Origin: Dactylorhiza incarnata
Lineage: Eukaryota > Streptophyta > Magnoliopsida > Asparagales > Orchidaceae
Reading direction: 5' to 3'
Assembly (NCBI GenBank): GCA_033032865.1
Contig: JAWHQI010000505.1
Coordinates: forward strand, 119,501-183,500
DNA: 64,000 bases
Shown here: in pieces, positions 34,000 through 44,959 of the stretch
Numbering within the stretch: the stretch's first letter is position 1
Layout of the letters: the number at the start of each line of letters is the position of its first letter
Notes under the pieces: model-generated
Database searches by the model: none
Seen by the model: only the letters and a program-made list of their open reading frames with translations
Told to the model about the DNA's origin: nothing
Translations under genes and position numbers: made by a program

Positions 34000-35481
34000 T
34001 GATACGTCTGAAACGGATGTGTAAATTACGCAAGTGCACGTGTCAGTTCAAGTAATATAAAGTGAGTAAAGATCGTTCTCACGGAGAAGTAATTAATTCA
34101 ATGCTTGTAAATACCATGTAACCTTTTCTTTAAATCCAAGTGAATCAAATTGAGAGATTTTGAAAACAAGTTAAAACAAGTCAAATTGAGAGATTTTGAG
34201 GAAAATTAACGACTTTTTATCAATTATGGGAGAACAGTTTTGTATTTTGATTTCCTAAGTCTATTATGATGGATAGTTAAAAGATAATTATGAGAAAAAA
34301 AAAAGCTTGGTGCACTATCCTGCAATGATTTTAAGGCAGAGATTCATATCTCTCGATATCGAAAATCACTATATCCCTCATTTCCCTTGTCATCTCTAAC
34401 TCAGACGAAACAAAGAATATTAATAATAATAAAAATCAAAGTTGCTAACATAAATGTGAAATCTCATTCTCTCTTATATGTTATATAGAGTTGATGATAC
34501 ACTTACGCCTCTCCTCTCTCGAATCTCGAAGCGCAGTAAAAGGAACCGAAAACTTTGGTTAAAGATTTACGACGCAACTCATCTCTCGAATCTCGAAGCG
34601 TAGTAAAATAATCTTCATCCATTGACTTGCGCGTCTCATCTCTCGAATCTAGAAGCGGAGTAGAGAATGAAAATATAATCCAAAAGTTTTACCACCAAGA
34701 TCAAAAACTCAATAAAGATACCACAACAAAATCTCATAAATAGAAATAAAAATAGAGATCACATCAAAATAGAACAAAGTACTCTCAAAATACAAAACCT
34801 AGGAGATTAGTTCATGATTATAGGATCACACCACAAGATTAGAGAGATCTTACAAGACATGATGTTTAGAGATCTAAACGCTACTGGAAACTGTACTCAG
34901 AATTTCGCAACTCCTCTCTTCGATGGAATCCGGCGCGTCTCCTCCCTCTTCTTCTCCAAAACCCTAGTTCTCCTCTTTGAATTCTCAAAAGATGATGAAA
35001 AGATGGTAAAAAGATAGTAATTTCTCTCTCCTTGGCCCCTTTATAGTCGTCCCTCCCCAATAGGAATCTCCTAATTGCCAAAAAGATGCATCTCTTTGCT
35101 ATCGTAACTGCCAAATTTGAGAAATTTTGAATCTGAAATCTCAGTTCTCGTCGATTTGTTGCAACAAAATTTCCTGAACTACAATAATATGTTGTAACAT
35201 ATTTTCTGCACTTCATTAAACTGCTCTAAACACCAAATAATATGTCACAACAAAGCTGTAACTTTTTCACTGGACTTCAAATATGCTCAACCTTTGACCC
35301 TTCATGTTGGATACTTCGGCATTTCTGCAACAAAAATATATGAAAAGTGACGATATTGACCGTTCTTAGACCAAATGCTAGTTTGCTCTTATTTAATACA
35401 TTTTTTATCATATTTGTCACAAATCTTTAATCAAAATATTAAAATTATGAAATAAGATAACTTCTTTGTGAGAAGTTACCA
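34000..35481 (-). repeat. 5' LTR of LARD-1
   Basis: 1482 bp, minus start TGGTAACTTCTC, end CAGACGTATCA. Minus TATA box (GACTATAAAG) at 35038-35047. CTCGAATC(T)CGAAGCG words recur at about 34515-34665. Aligns by eye along its whole length with 25787-26810 plus 30501-30932, which is what exposed the hAT insertion in the other copy. Confidence 0.9.
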
Positions 35482-35557
35482 GCTGGCCAAGAATTTCGAA
35501 GACTTGGCTGATAGGTTTTTTAAGGTTCTGATAAATCAAATGAAAAGGAATTCAGAA

Positions 35558-35742
35558 TGAGTAGAAATAAATATAGCTTTTCTTATTATTTGCTAATTCT
35601 TACACAATGCTACATTGCTCCCATATATATACACACACAAGAGGGGAACCAAATACATGATCCAAGATGTGGGACTAAATACAAAAGGAGGAGTCGGCTA
35701 TACGCACACCAATTGGTGCTAAACGCACACCAATTACCAACA
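35558..35742 (-). repeat. 3' LTR of Copia-C (185 bp)
   Basis: Minus start TGTTGGTAATTGGTG, end TTTCTACTCA. It includes tatatatac (about 35621-35629) as a probable TATA box. Matches 41005-41151 on the other side. Unlike the other LTRs here it has no room for a repeat array; that array is in the leader instead. Confidence 0.9.
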
Positions 35743-35871
35743 CTCCCCCTCAATGTGGGCGAAAGATATCCACTAAGCCCGTCTTGTCACACAACCTCGA
35801 TAAATCCAGTAAGTTAAGTCCTTTTGTTAGACAATCGGTCACTTGGTCTTTTGTAATCACATGTTCAAGCT

Positions 35872-38800
35872 TCAGTACCCCCCATCCAACTTCTTCTTGA
35901 TGACGAATCTGTCGATTTCTATATGCTTAGTTCTATCATGTTGGACGGAATTATTTGCAATGCTAATAGCTGACTTGCTGTCACACCACAATGTCATTTT
36001 CCCTCTCTGATCTATCTTGAGTTCAACCAGCAGGGCTTTCAACCATAACATTTCCCCCACACCTAATGTCATGGACATGTACTCTGCCTCGGCAGTAAAT
36101 CTCGCAATTATAGTTTGCTTCTTGATTCTCCAAGAGACTAGATTGCCCCATACAAACATGCAATATCCTGACGTGGACCTCATGTAATCAACACAACTAG
36201 CCCAGTCAGAATCACAATATCCCTCGATGTTTAAATGTCCGTTCTTCCAGATTATCGGCCCCTTTCCTGGTGCACTCTTCAAGTACCTAAGGATCTGATA
36301 TATGGCATCCATATGACCCTTCCTAGGATCATGCATATAGCGGGCCACCACACTTATGACGAAAGCTATGTCGGGACGTGTGTGGCTCAGATATATCAAG
36401 CGGCCTACCAACCTTTGGTACCTCTCTCTATCAATTGGCTCTCCTGCCACATCACTGAGCTTGTTCTTTTGATCAATAGGGGCAACTGCAGACTTGCACC
36501 CCAACATCCCTGTCTCTTTGAGCAGATCTAGCACATACTTCTGTTAGGATAGAACGATCCCCTATGCACCATGAGCTACCTCAATCCCCAGGAAGTATCT
36601 TAGCTGCCCCAATCCTTTACCTCAAATTCTTTGCCCAACTTCATTTTCAGCTGATCAATTTTGCTCTCATGATCACCAGTAATTATCATGTCATCCACAC
36701 ATACAGCGAGCATTGTAGTGTGAACTCCATGTTGTCTAAAGAACATTGTATGGTCAGCATTGGTCTGCTGATATCCCATGTTAACCATAACTATCATAAA
36801 TTTGTCAAACCAAACTCGAGGAGACTGTTTTAGCCCATATAGAGACTTCTTGAGTATGCACACCTTTCCTGCAGTTTGGTTCATTCCAAAGTACGGTGGT
36901 ACCTCCATGTTCACCTCTTCCAATAAATCCCAATGAAGAAAAACATTCTTCACGTCGAGCTGATGTAATTTCCATCCCTCATTTGTTGTCAAGGATATTA
37001 GTGTATGCACTGTGCTCATCTTTGCAACCAGTGCAAAGGTCTCATCGTAATCAATATCATAAGTTTGGCAGTATCCCTTTGTTACTAATCGAGCCGTGTA
37101 GCGCTCAAGAAGACCAACTGGGTTTTGTTTCACAGTGAAAACCCACTTGCACTCAACTGACCTTTTTCCTGGTGGTAGCGACATGAGATCCCATGTTTTA
37201 TTCTTTTCCAATGGCCCAATTTCTTCTAGCATTGCAACTTTCCACTGTGGATCTTCCTTAGCAACCTGCCAACACTTAGGAATAGAGACAATGTCCAAAG
37301 ATGCAATGAATGCTCCGTGTATAGGTGATATATGAGAGTAGGAAACAAATTGGACAATATCACGAGGAAAGTCGTATCGATCAGGCGAGACTCCTGCATT
37401 CCTGCGGGAACTCCTCCTTACCGGTGTGAGAGTGGGAATAGTGGGAAGAGGAACTATATCACCTATAAATTTGGAGATTGAGGTGGATGGAGTAGGTGCC
37501 TCAGAAGTCGGGGTCGGTAAAGACAAGGGCTTGGCACAAGTGGTGCGGTGGGCATTGTAGGTACTATAGCCTTATTCAGATGCATCCTTCTTGTATACAA
37601 TCTTAGCTCCCCCTGAACTTGAGGTCTTCTATCCGCAGAGTCATGCTCTTCATGTACCGGAGTCATATCCAACTCTATGCCCTTTTGCATAAGAGGATAA
37701 GGGATACTCAGTATCCGTTTCTCACCACCACTGTTATCCTCCTCCTTTCACATCATATTGTTTGTAACGAGTGGGTCCTCTAGTGGCGAGTCAATTGGAG
37801 AAGAATAATATGACTCACATTCTCTAAATATGGCATCCATACTGACGAATAATTTTCTTTCCACCGGACTCCAACACGCATACCCATTTTAGGTAGCCGA
37901 ATACCCAACAAAAACACGTGTTAGAGCCCTTGGATCCAGCTTTCCTTTCCCACATTGGGTCTATTATCATATACAAAGCATACACAACCAAAGGTCTTGA
38001 GAGGTAAAATCTCTTCATTCTTCCTTGGCAACACCTCAATCGGAGACTTCCAATCCAATACTTGCGAGGGCATTCGATTGATCAAATAAGTTGCTGTTAG
38101 GACAGCCTGCCCCCACATGTACATTGGTACCTTCATTAATATCATCATGCTTCAGGTTACTTCTATAAGGTGTCTGTTCTTCTGTTTGGCTACCTTATTC
38201 TGCTTTGGTGTATATGGACAAGTGGTTTGATGTTGGATTCTTTGTGAGGACAAGTACTCTACAAAAACTCTGTTAGTGTATTCTGTCCCATTGTTAGACC
38301 GCAACACCTTCAGCACTGCACCGCATTGAGTTTGAACCCCTTTGTGGAAATCCTTGAAGCAGACAAACACATCACTTTTGTTTTTCATTAGATAAAGTCA
38401 TGTGACATGAGAGAAGCAGACAATGAAAGACACAAAATACTGAAATCCATTTACAGTAGGTGTGAGACATGGTCCCCAAAGAGCAGAATGCACTAAATTA
38501 AATGGATGAGAACTCATACTACCAGAACTAGAATAAGAGTTTCTGGTATGTTTTCCTAACTCGCAAGCATCACATACAAGTTTGTCGTGATTTGTTTTCT
38601 TAAACAAAAGGGGATACATTTGACTCAAAACAACAAAAGAAGGGTGACCCAGATGCCGATGATAAAGTAGTAGCAAGTCCTCCACACTACTCTTGTCTCA
38701 TGCAGTACTCTCTATAATAGTTGAAAGAGCTGAGTCTACACTTTCCCTATCCAGGTACCACAAGCCACTATGTCATGTGTCAGTCCCAAGTCTCTTGTCA

Positions 38801-39315
38801 GTCCCCTTCTTCTGGAAGATCACCTTTGGAATATCAAACAAAACAACACATTTTAGTTGATATATAATGGAACGAATGGATAAGAGATTCATAGGAAAGG
38901 AAGGAGCATGGAAAACATTGGACAGAGTCAACGTGTTTGTGCATTGCACAGTACCCTTACCAACCACTGGTTGAGCAGTTCCATCAGTAGTTTGAATGCA
39001 TTCTGGTACTGCTAGGGGAGTATACAAATGTAATTCCCTAGCATTCTCAGTGACATGTCGAGAAGCACCGGAGTCGATTATCCAATCTGATGATTTAGTG
39101 GTGGATATGGATGCGAGGGCAAGTGTATCACCAAAACCTGTGGTTGAGTGAGCAAAAGAGGCAATATTACCCATAGACCCAGTTGGAGTGAGTGTGTCAT
39201 CCATCATACCTTTCTGCTTCCTTTGCATTAGCTGGTGGTATGCATCCAAAATCTCCTGCTCTTTTGGGTGACCCATATCAGCAAAACCTTCTTCTGTCAC
39301 CTCCTCGCTTATCAT
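35872..39315 (-). pseudogene. Copia-C pol (protease, integrase, reverse transcriptase, RNase H)
   Basis: In minus order: protease near 39100 (WIIDSGASRHVTENA, with the DSG active site); integrase zinc region (HRHLGH ... CDACELGKH, 38398-38685); integrase core (38152-38388), where the usual DNGTEY reads NNGTEY so a catalytic Asp is lost; reverse transcriptase (36600-37526; CKWVFTVKQNPVG, LDVKNVFLHWDL, VCVDDMIITGD, where the Y of YVDD is now C); and the end of the reverse transcriptase plus RNase H (35872-36534; GYCDSDWASCVD, AEAEYMSM, RTKHIEID). Frameshifts near 36535-36600, 37530, 37930 and 38390 break it into pieces. Confidence 0.92.
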
Positions 39316-39484
39316 GAGATTTGCCCGATAGCCTCCTCGTCCACCACCTCTACGACTTCCACGATCGCGCCCACGACCTCCAAACTTTCCCCGTCCACCT
39401 GCATCCCGCTCTTTTGGTGGCTTGGGGAAAGTTAGTCGGAGATGACCTATTTCACCACAATTGTAACATTGTCGTGTCTCGCTC

Positions 39485-40276
39485 CTATATCCATCGTGCC
39501 CTTAATTGATCGGTGACTGCTATAGCCGATTTCTCTCCTGGAAGTGTGGTCCCACCAGACTGGAGCTTAATCCTGCTCTCCTCCTGCATTATGGTTGAGA
39601 TTGTCTCATCCAGGGAGGGAATCTTTGGCTGAGCGAGCAACATCGCACTCCTTTGTTCAAATGTCAGGTTCAACCGCCTCATAAAGTGCATAGTCCTCCG
39701 CTAAGCATCCCACTCCCCTTTTGTGCATTCAGGGTCTTTGCAGCATGCGGTCGGAGATAAATAATCATAGTCTGCCCATAGTCGCTCTAGATCTGCGACA
39801 TACTCCTGGATTGAGCAATCTCCCAGGGTTACAGTCTCTATCTCCCGCTCGATTTGGAACACGCGCATATTGTTGCCGACTCCTGGGTAAAGCCTCTGTA
39901 ACTTCCTTCAAACATCATTTACAATCTCTATGCCATCCACCGTGATAGTGATAGACGCGATCATCGAATTTAGGAGCCAAGTGTGTAACAGACTATGCGT
40001 GGTTTTCCACTCATTGTACACATCTGAGTTCTTCTCTGGCTCCCCTTTCTCGCCAGTCAGATAGTCCTCCAGTTTCCTTCCAGAGAGAGCCCTCTTTACC
40101 CGACGCGACCATCTCAAGTATGTGGCTGGTCCATCGAGCTTCAGCTCCACGGGAGGGAGATCGAGCTTCACCAAAGGCGGTTGCGACTGAGCGGATCCTT
40201 CACCTTTGGACATCCATAAGAAGTCGAAGAACACCTTGAGGTCCGCCTCCTCCCGTTTGGACACTAATTTATCCAT
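39485..40276 (-). pseudogene. Copia-C gag
   Basis: Start at 40276 (MDKLVSKREEADLK). Retrotransposon gag (UBN2-type) signature LDGPATYLRWSRRVKRAL, then YVADLERLWADYD in a continuing frame after a stop at 39906. A degenerate knuckle near 39440-39480 retains CYNCGEIGH only partly (the last Cys reads Phe). An RGG-type Gly/Arg-rich tail follows (GGRGRDRGSRRGGGRGGY, near 39330-39390). Stops near 39906 and 39690. Confidence 0.85.
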
Positions 40277-40992
40277 GAGCGCACGGTATCACGCAAATCT
40301 TATTGCACTGCCTCCTCCTCTGCTACGCAATGTGCGCACTACAGCGTGCCCTACTGATGTGACTGTCGCATAGTTGCGCTGATGTTGTGCAAGGTGCGTT
40401 GATGTCGCACAAGCTGCGTGTCTGTCGTGCTCCTGAAACGCTAGTGTCAGGCTACGTCTCGCTGTCGTACCTCCTGCGCTGATGCCGCACCACCTGCGTT
40501 GATGTCGCACCTCCTACGCTGAAGCCACGCACTTCTGATGCCACGTTGATGTCGCACGCTAATGTTGCCACACCTCCTGCACTAATGTTGTGCACTTCTG
40601 ATGCCACGCTGATGCCGCACGTTGATTCTATCACACCTCCTATTTCCTTTCTGTCACACGGTTATTCTGTTGCACAGTGATTCTGTCGCACGCTACCGCA
40701 CTGCGCAACAAGCGCAACAATTGCAAGTGTCGCAAGTCGTAGTGTCGCACCCATTGTCGCAGTGCTGCAAGCCGTAACAATCGCAAGTGCCGCAAGCCAC
40801 ATTACGACACCCTCTGCTGCAGTGTCGCACCCTCTGTTGTAATATCGCAAGTCGCACTCTCCTGCGCTAGTAGCACCCCCTGCCTCACTTTGTGTGCTCT
40901 TGCCTCACTCCTGCCACAAGCGCAAGTGTCGCACGCTCTGCAAGTGCAAGGTCGCACCCTCACTTGCTTGCACCGGATCGATTCTGAACCTC
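40277..40992 (-). repeat. Leader of Copia-C with GTGCGACA array
   Basis: Between the PBS and the gag start the leader carries dozens of short words of the type tgatgtcgcac / gtcgcac / cgctgatg, most regular at 40330-40640, grading into caagtcgcac and gcaagtg words to 40960. It is CpG-rich and lacks a meaningful ORF. Confidence 0.8.
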
Positions 40993-41004
40993 GCTCTGAT
41001 ACCA

Positions 41005-41151
41005 AGTAGAAATAAATATAGTTTTTCTTATTATTTGTTAATTCTTACACAATGTTACATTGCCCCCTATATATACACACAAGAGGGGAACCAAATACAT
41101 GATCCTAGATGTGGGACTAAATACAAAATGAGGAGTCGGATGTACGCACAC
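41005..41151 (-). repeat. 5' LTR remnant of Copia-C
   Basis: 147 bp matching the 3' LTR (gtagaaataaatata ... gaggagtcgg..gtacgcacac). Its outer end is missing because the Gypsy-C LTR begins at 41152. Confidence 0.88.
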
Positions 41152-41921
41152 TGTTGAAACTGTCGACCGGTCTCTAGAAGAGTTCGGACCCACAGGGGTT
41201 GTAGCCTACACCTACTTCTCCCTTACCGGCACACTTGACTATTGAAGAAGAAAAATGAATAAACTCAAAGCTGCAACGAGGAGGTCCCGCCACACACTCG
41301 AAAGATCTTAGAGAGCTCCCCCTCCTAAACCAATGCTCAACTGGTCACCTTGGAGGGCACTAAGAGCCAACCAAAATTAACCAGAGGAGGAAAGAGCCCA
41401 AGGATCGGGTCTCCTCCAAGGTGCCCTTAAGGGTCTATTTATAGTATTTCTAGTCTGGTCTGCAAATAGCTTCATTCCGCTTTTTGGTTTTACTAAACAA
41501 ACCCCAAACTGGCTTGCTAACAGCCAAACTCCGCTATCCTGAAGGGCTATTGGCAGCCCACAAAGGGTATCTAGGTAAATTCACCTGTGGATCTCACTGG
41601 GTGAGTGGTCCGTGAAGGCACCACTCGCTAGACTTCCCGCGCACCGGGTTCTCTAGATCTTACTAGGCGAGTGGCCCTTGAAGGCACCACTCGCCAGATT
41701 CTTGGCCACCCAGGTGAGTAGGGTTCCGCCCCTCATTCGCCTGGGGGCCCGTGTATCCGAACTTCTAGGCAGGCGAGTGTTTGATGAACGAGGATTTCAC
41801 TCTCCACCCTCTACTATCCTGGGGGAATGCCCCTCTGACTTGGGCAAATGCCCCCCTAATGCTTTGTTCATACTTTGGGTTTTGGGGTCTGGGGCCCACT
41901 CGACGAATATGGGGTTGTACA
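41152..41921 (-). repeat. 3' LTR of Gypsy-C
   Basis: A 770-bp LTR: minus start TGTACAACCCCATATTCG, end CAGTTTCAACA, homologous along its length to solo LTR S1 (3163-3913). Minus TATA box (CTATAAATAG) at 41435-41444. An array of CGAGTGG/CCACTCGCC words lies upstream at 41590-41830. On the right, minus TCGCAAAGAGCGGAGATTG is a plausible polypurine tract, so this is a 3' LTR with interior sequence to its right. The bases right of it (caatc) do not repeat the left flank (cacac), which excludes a solo LTR. Confidence 0.8.
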
Positions 41922-42039
41922 CAATCTCCGCTCTTTGCGAGCTAATTCTACGCTCGGAAAGAAAAATCCAACCCCTAGTATTTGGTGAGTGCTTGCTAAT
42001 CTAGAGGGAATCTTTTGGTGGGCCCCTCCACTGTGCTAT

Positions 42040-43137
42040 ATATATCTCAGGCCACAGCATTGGGAGTGCCCATTTTCCTCTTACTGCTTTTTCCTTCTTT
42101 TCCGTCTGAGCTCTCGCAATCTTGATGGTGTTCATGAGACCGTCGCCGAGACCGCTCTTACAAGAGTTACTGGACTGACTTGCCGCAGCGCAAGGGAAGA
42201 ACTCCTCCAAGTCCGCCAGCTATGCTCACTGGCTTTCATCGAAGAGGGATCCCAGCTCACCCTACCAGCCGAGAAAGGCCAGGGTGGTTCAGTGGGACCC
42301 CCTGGTGACCGAGTCTGCGTCAAGGACTCCGCCCCCTTCTCGCAATCCTCCCTACAACCTCGCCGAGGTAATATAATCTAACTTGTTTTGTGGTTAATTC
42401 TAGTGGCGCGATACCTCAACAATTACGACCACTCGCAGGACATGCTGGCGATGGGGGCGGCCTCGAGACCAACCTGGCGGATACCGATGTGCTCCCACCT
42501 ATCGTCAAGGACGTCCCGCCGGCTCAGGAGTCCGGCCTTCCAGCTACTCACGGCGGGACCCTACCGGAGCCGGTAAGCTGTTTACTGCTTTCTCGCTTAC
42601 CTTTTTACCACTTGCCATCTCTCTCTTACCCTGCCTCCCGCAACCCCCACCTTTAGAACTACAGGGTTATCCTTAATCCCGCGCAACTCTCCATCCCGCG
42701 AGACCATCACAACTCTCTCCCAGCACAGGAGTCGGAGCACTCAGCAAGAAGGGACCTCATCCATAATTCTCCCGCCGCCAATCTAGCCACCACTTCCACC
42801 TCCAATCAGGTACCCTCTCGCCCGGGGAAGGGAAAATAGTTTCACCCCACCCCCCCCCCCCCCCCCCCCCGGTAGGCCATTCGAAGGGCAACCTACCCTG
42901 TCTAGCCAGCGCCAAGGTAAAGAGCACGTACCAGGTTAGTCATCTCACTCGCTTCGACCTTATTGATTGCGCTACTAAATAATATCAGCTAACTTCCGCT
43001 CTCGCAGGCTACCGAGAGGCTTCACCGATGGAGCCTTACTCTGAGGAGGGGGAGGAGGTGGTCTCGCTGCCTCCCTCCCCCAGCGATCTATCAAACTTCC
43101 TCGGCGATCCCGCGGATGCTAAGACAATAAAGGAGCG
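42040..43137 (+). pseudogene. Gene-like antisense segment in Gypsy-C (possible extra ORF), truncated
   Basis: A TATA box (gctatatatatc, about 42038-42049) precedes open stretches separated by intron-like sequence. A coding-like segment runs to 42572 (SGLPATHGGTLPEP), then GTAAGC...TTTAG (42573-42656, 84 bp). A 51-codon segment in the same phase follows (42657-42809), then GT...CTCTCGCAG (42810-43007). The last segment contains MEPYSEEGEEVVSLPPSPSD and is cut by Copia-D at 43138. It is antisense to Gypsy-C, next to its 3' LTR, the position of antisense extra ORFs known in some Tat-lineage elements. The last segment's best frame does not join in phase, and the family is unknown. Confidence 0.35.
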
Positions 43138-44857
43138 TGTTGGAACAACCCTATTACTGATTTGGTCTAGGATCATTATCTGTGACTAGGACTCAAGTTG
43201 ACCCCATAATATAGTCTAAGGGTCAAGGTCTAAGTGTGTCTGAGTAGCTAGAACTTAGAAAAAATTCCAAGTTTCTGTGTTCAACGAACTTCAATCTGCG
43301 TTCGACGAAATCCGTTATGCGTTCGACGAACGTCATGCTTCAGTTCGACGAACTTGCTCTTCAGCTTGACGATTTTAGTCTTCCAGCCAGCTCTACAGAT
43401 TTTGTCTTCAGTTCGACGAACTCCAGTTTGAGATCGATGAACTCCTCTCTGCGTTCGACGAATGCCATGCTTCAGTTCGACGATCTTGCCTCTCAGCTCG
43501 ACGAATTCAATCCTCAAGCCAGTTTAGCAGATTTCATCTCAGTTCGACGAACTCCAGATTCAGTTCGATGAACTCCAGATTGAGATCGACGAACTCAGCT
43601 CTGTGTTCGACGAATAAAGAACTAAATGTTCAGTTCGACGAACTCAGCCTTCAGTTCGAAGAACTCAACTCTCAGCTCGACGAACTCAGCTCTCAGCTCG
43701 CAAATTTCTTCTCCAGCTTAACAAATTTCTGAAGGATCAGTTATCTATTTTCTCTGAACTCAGATCGACTTTTCAGCAACGGATCTATTCAATTATTTGG
43801 ACTTATTCACTTATCAGATAAGTCAAGATTTAATCTTTCCTTTTATTATTCCTTTTCATTCTCTTCTCTCGAGAAAGTAGCCGTTGACACATATTGGAAA
43901 AGGATACTCTTATGGAAAAGGAAAAAGAATTAAAGTTTATTGTTGAATCAGATTGCAGTTCCAAGAAATATCTTTTCACAATATTATATTCCTTATCCAG
44001 AAGATTTGAATTTCAAATCAGTGATATATTGTCTAAGGAAAAGAAAGATCAGTAAGAAGATAGTGAAAGAAATAATAGAGAAGTATCAGTCGATAGAGAA
44101 ATACAAAATGTCAAAAAGAATTACAGAGTTCATCTTCTACAGCAGCATTCTCATTCTCTGAGAACATCAACATTCTTCTCTCAGTTTTCAGCTGCTGGTT
44201 CTAATCTTCAAAGAGCAACAATAATCTGAGGAACTCTTTGTCTCTCAGATTCATCTGCTATCAAGGAAGATATTCTACATCCAAGAGAAAGCTCCATCCA
44301 TCCAACTGTCAAGAATTTCTATCAGACAGGGGGAGCTTTACAACACAACAATCCACTAGTCTTCTCTCAGCTTGTTGACAGAGAAGAATTTCATAAACAT
44401 TTTTGTTTACCCTTTTATCCCATCTTGTACAGGGTTCTAACTCCCTTCTAAAGTTAACCCTTTGGTGGCAGGGCACCTGATCAAAAACCTGTGATTGGTT
44501 TGAGCACCTAATCAAATGCTCAGTGGCATTTGGGCACCTGATCAAAAATCCCAGTGGTGATAGGGCACCTGATTAAAAACCTAGTGGATTCCTACCAAGG
44601 GTGGTAGAAGAGTAGATGTACTCAGTTTGATTGGGGAACTACTATAGATCATTGTGTCTTTTGTGATTGTGTTTTTCTTTCTGTACTGTGCTGTGCTGTG
44701 TGATTTGTGTTTACTTTGCTTTTACACTCACTCTGTTAAATATATATATCACTATTTTAATTCCACTATAAAATAAGTTAAAACTTTTTAATACTCTATT
44801 CACCCCCCCCCCCCCCCCCCCCCTAGAGTAAAGTTAAGATCTAATACCTCACTTTCA
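43138..44857 (+). repeat. 5' LTR of Copia-D
   Basis: 1720 bp, TGTTGGAACAACC ... CCTCACTTTCA. The TTCGACGAACT motif recurs more than fifteen times at 43277-43690. Downstream are four gggcacctgatcaaaaa repeats (44467-44580) and the block conserved with other Sirevirus-like LTRs (44584-44650). A run of 21 C stands at 44803-44823. Confidence 0.92.
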
Positions 44858-44959
44858 ATTGGTATCAGAGGTTGGTTGATTGATTACACAGGCTAACACC
44901 TGAATCAAAAGATCAATTAGATCTTAACTTTTTCTAGAGTTTTCTTTTTCTAAAAACTT

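Larger units (their letters stand above)
25787..35481 (-). mobile_element. LARD-1: non-autonomous LTR retrotransposon, TSD gctgg
   Basis: LTRs lie at 25787-30932 (containing hAT-1) and 34000-35481, with about 3.07 kb between them. The target duplication gctgg is perfect (25782-25786 and 35482-35486). On the minus strand the 5' LTR (right) is followed by AGTTTTTGACGTCATTGCCG, a decayed Gypsy leader (normally TTTTTGGCGCCGTTGCCG). A purine-rich AAGTGTGGGGCA precedes the 3' LTR. There is no protease, integrase or reverse transcriptase. The interior holds only a degenerate ORF with two zinc knuckles and a ~90-bp tandem repeat. This fits a large retrotransposon derivative of Athila/Tat-type Gypsy (inference). 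Confidence 0.9.
35558..41151 (-). mobile_element. Copia-C, Ty1/Copia element with very short LTRs
   Basis: Minus-strand element: 5' LTR remnant (41151-41005), PBS (41004-40993, TGGTATCAGAGC), long leader with a repeat array, gag, protease, integrase, reverse transcriptase, RNase H, polypurine tract (TTGAGGGGGAG, 35743-35753) and a complete 185-bp 3' LTR (35742-35558). All domains are present but broken by frameshifts and stops. The 5' LTR is cut by Gypsy-C at 41152. A 76-bp island (35482-35557) separates it from LARD-1. Confidence 0.92.

Noticed and set aside
35482..35557. Possible exon of a host gene between LARD-1 and Copia-C (a short frame ending QMKRNSE)
   Set aside because: Only 76 bp remain between two insertions, there is no splice context, and the left flank of LARD-1 is a repeat rather than coding sequence.
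42368..42403. A first intron in the antisense gene-like segment (GTAATA...TTCTAG)
   Set aside because: At 36 bp it is too short for a plant intron, and joining its borders does not keep the best downstream frame.
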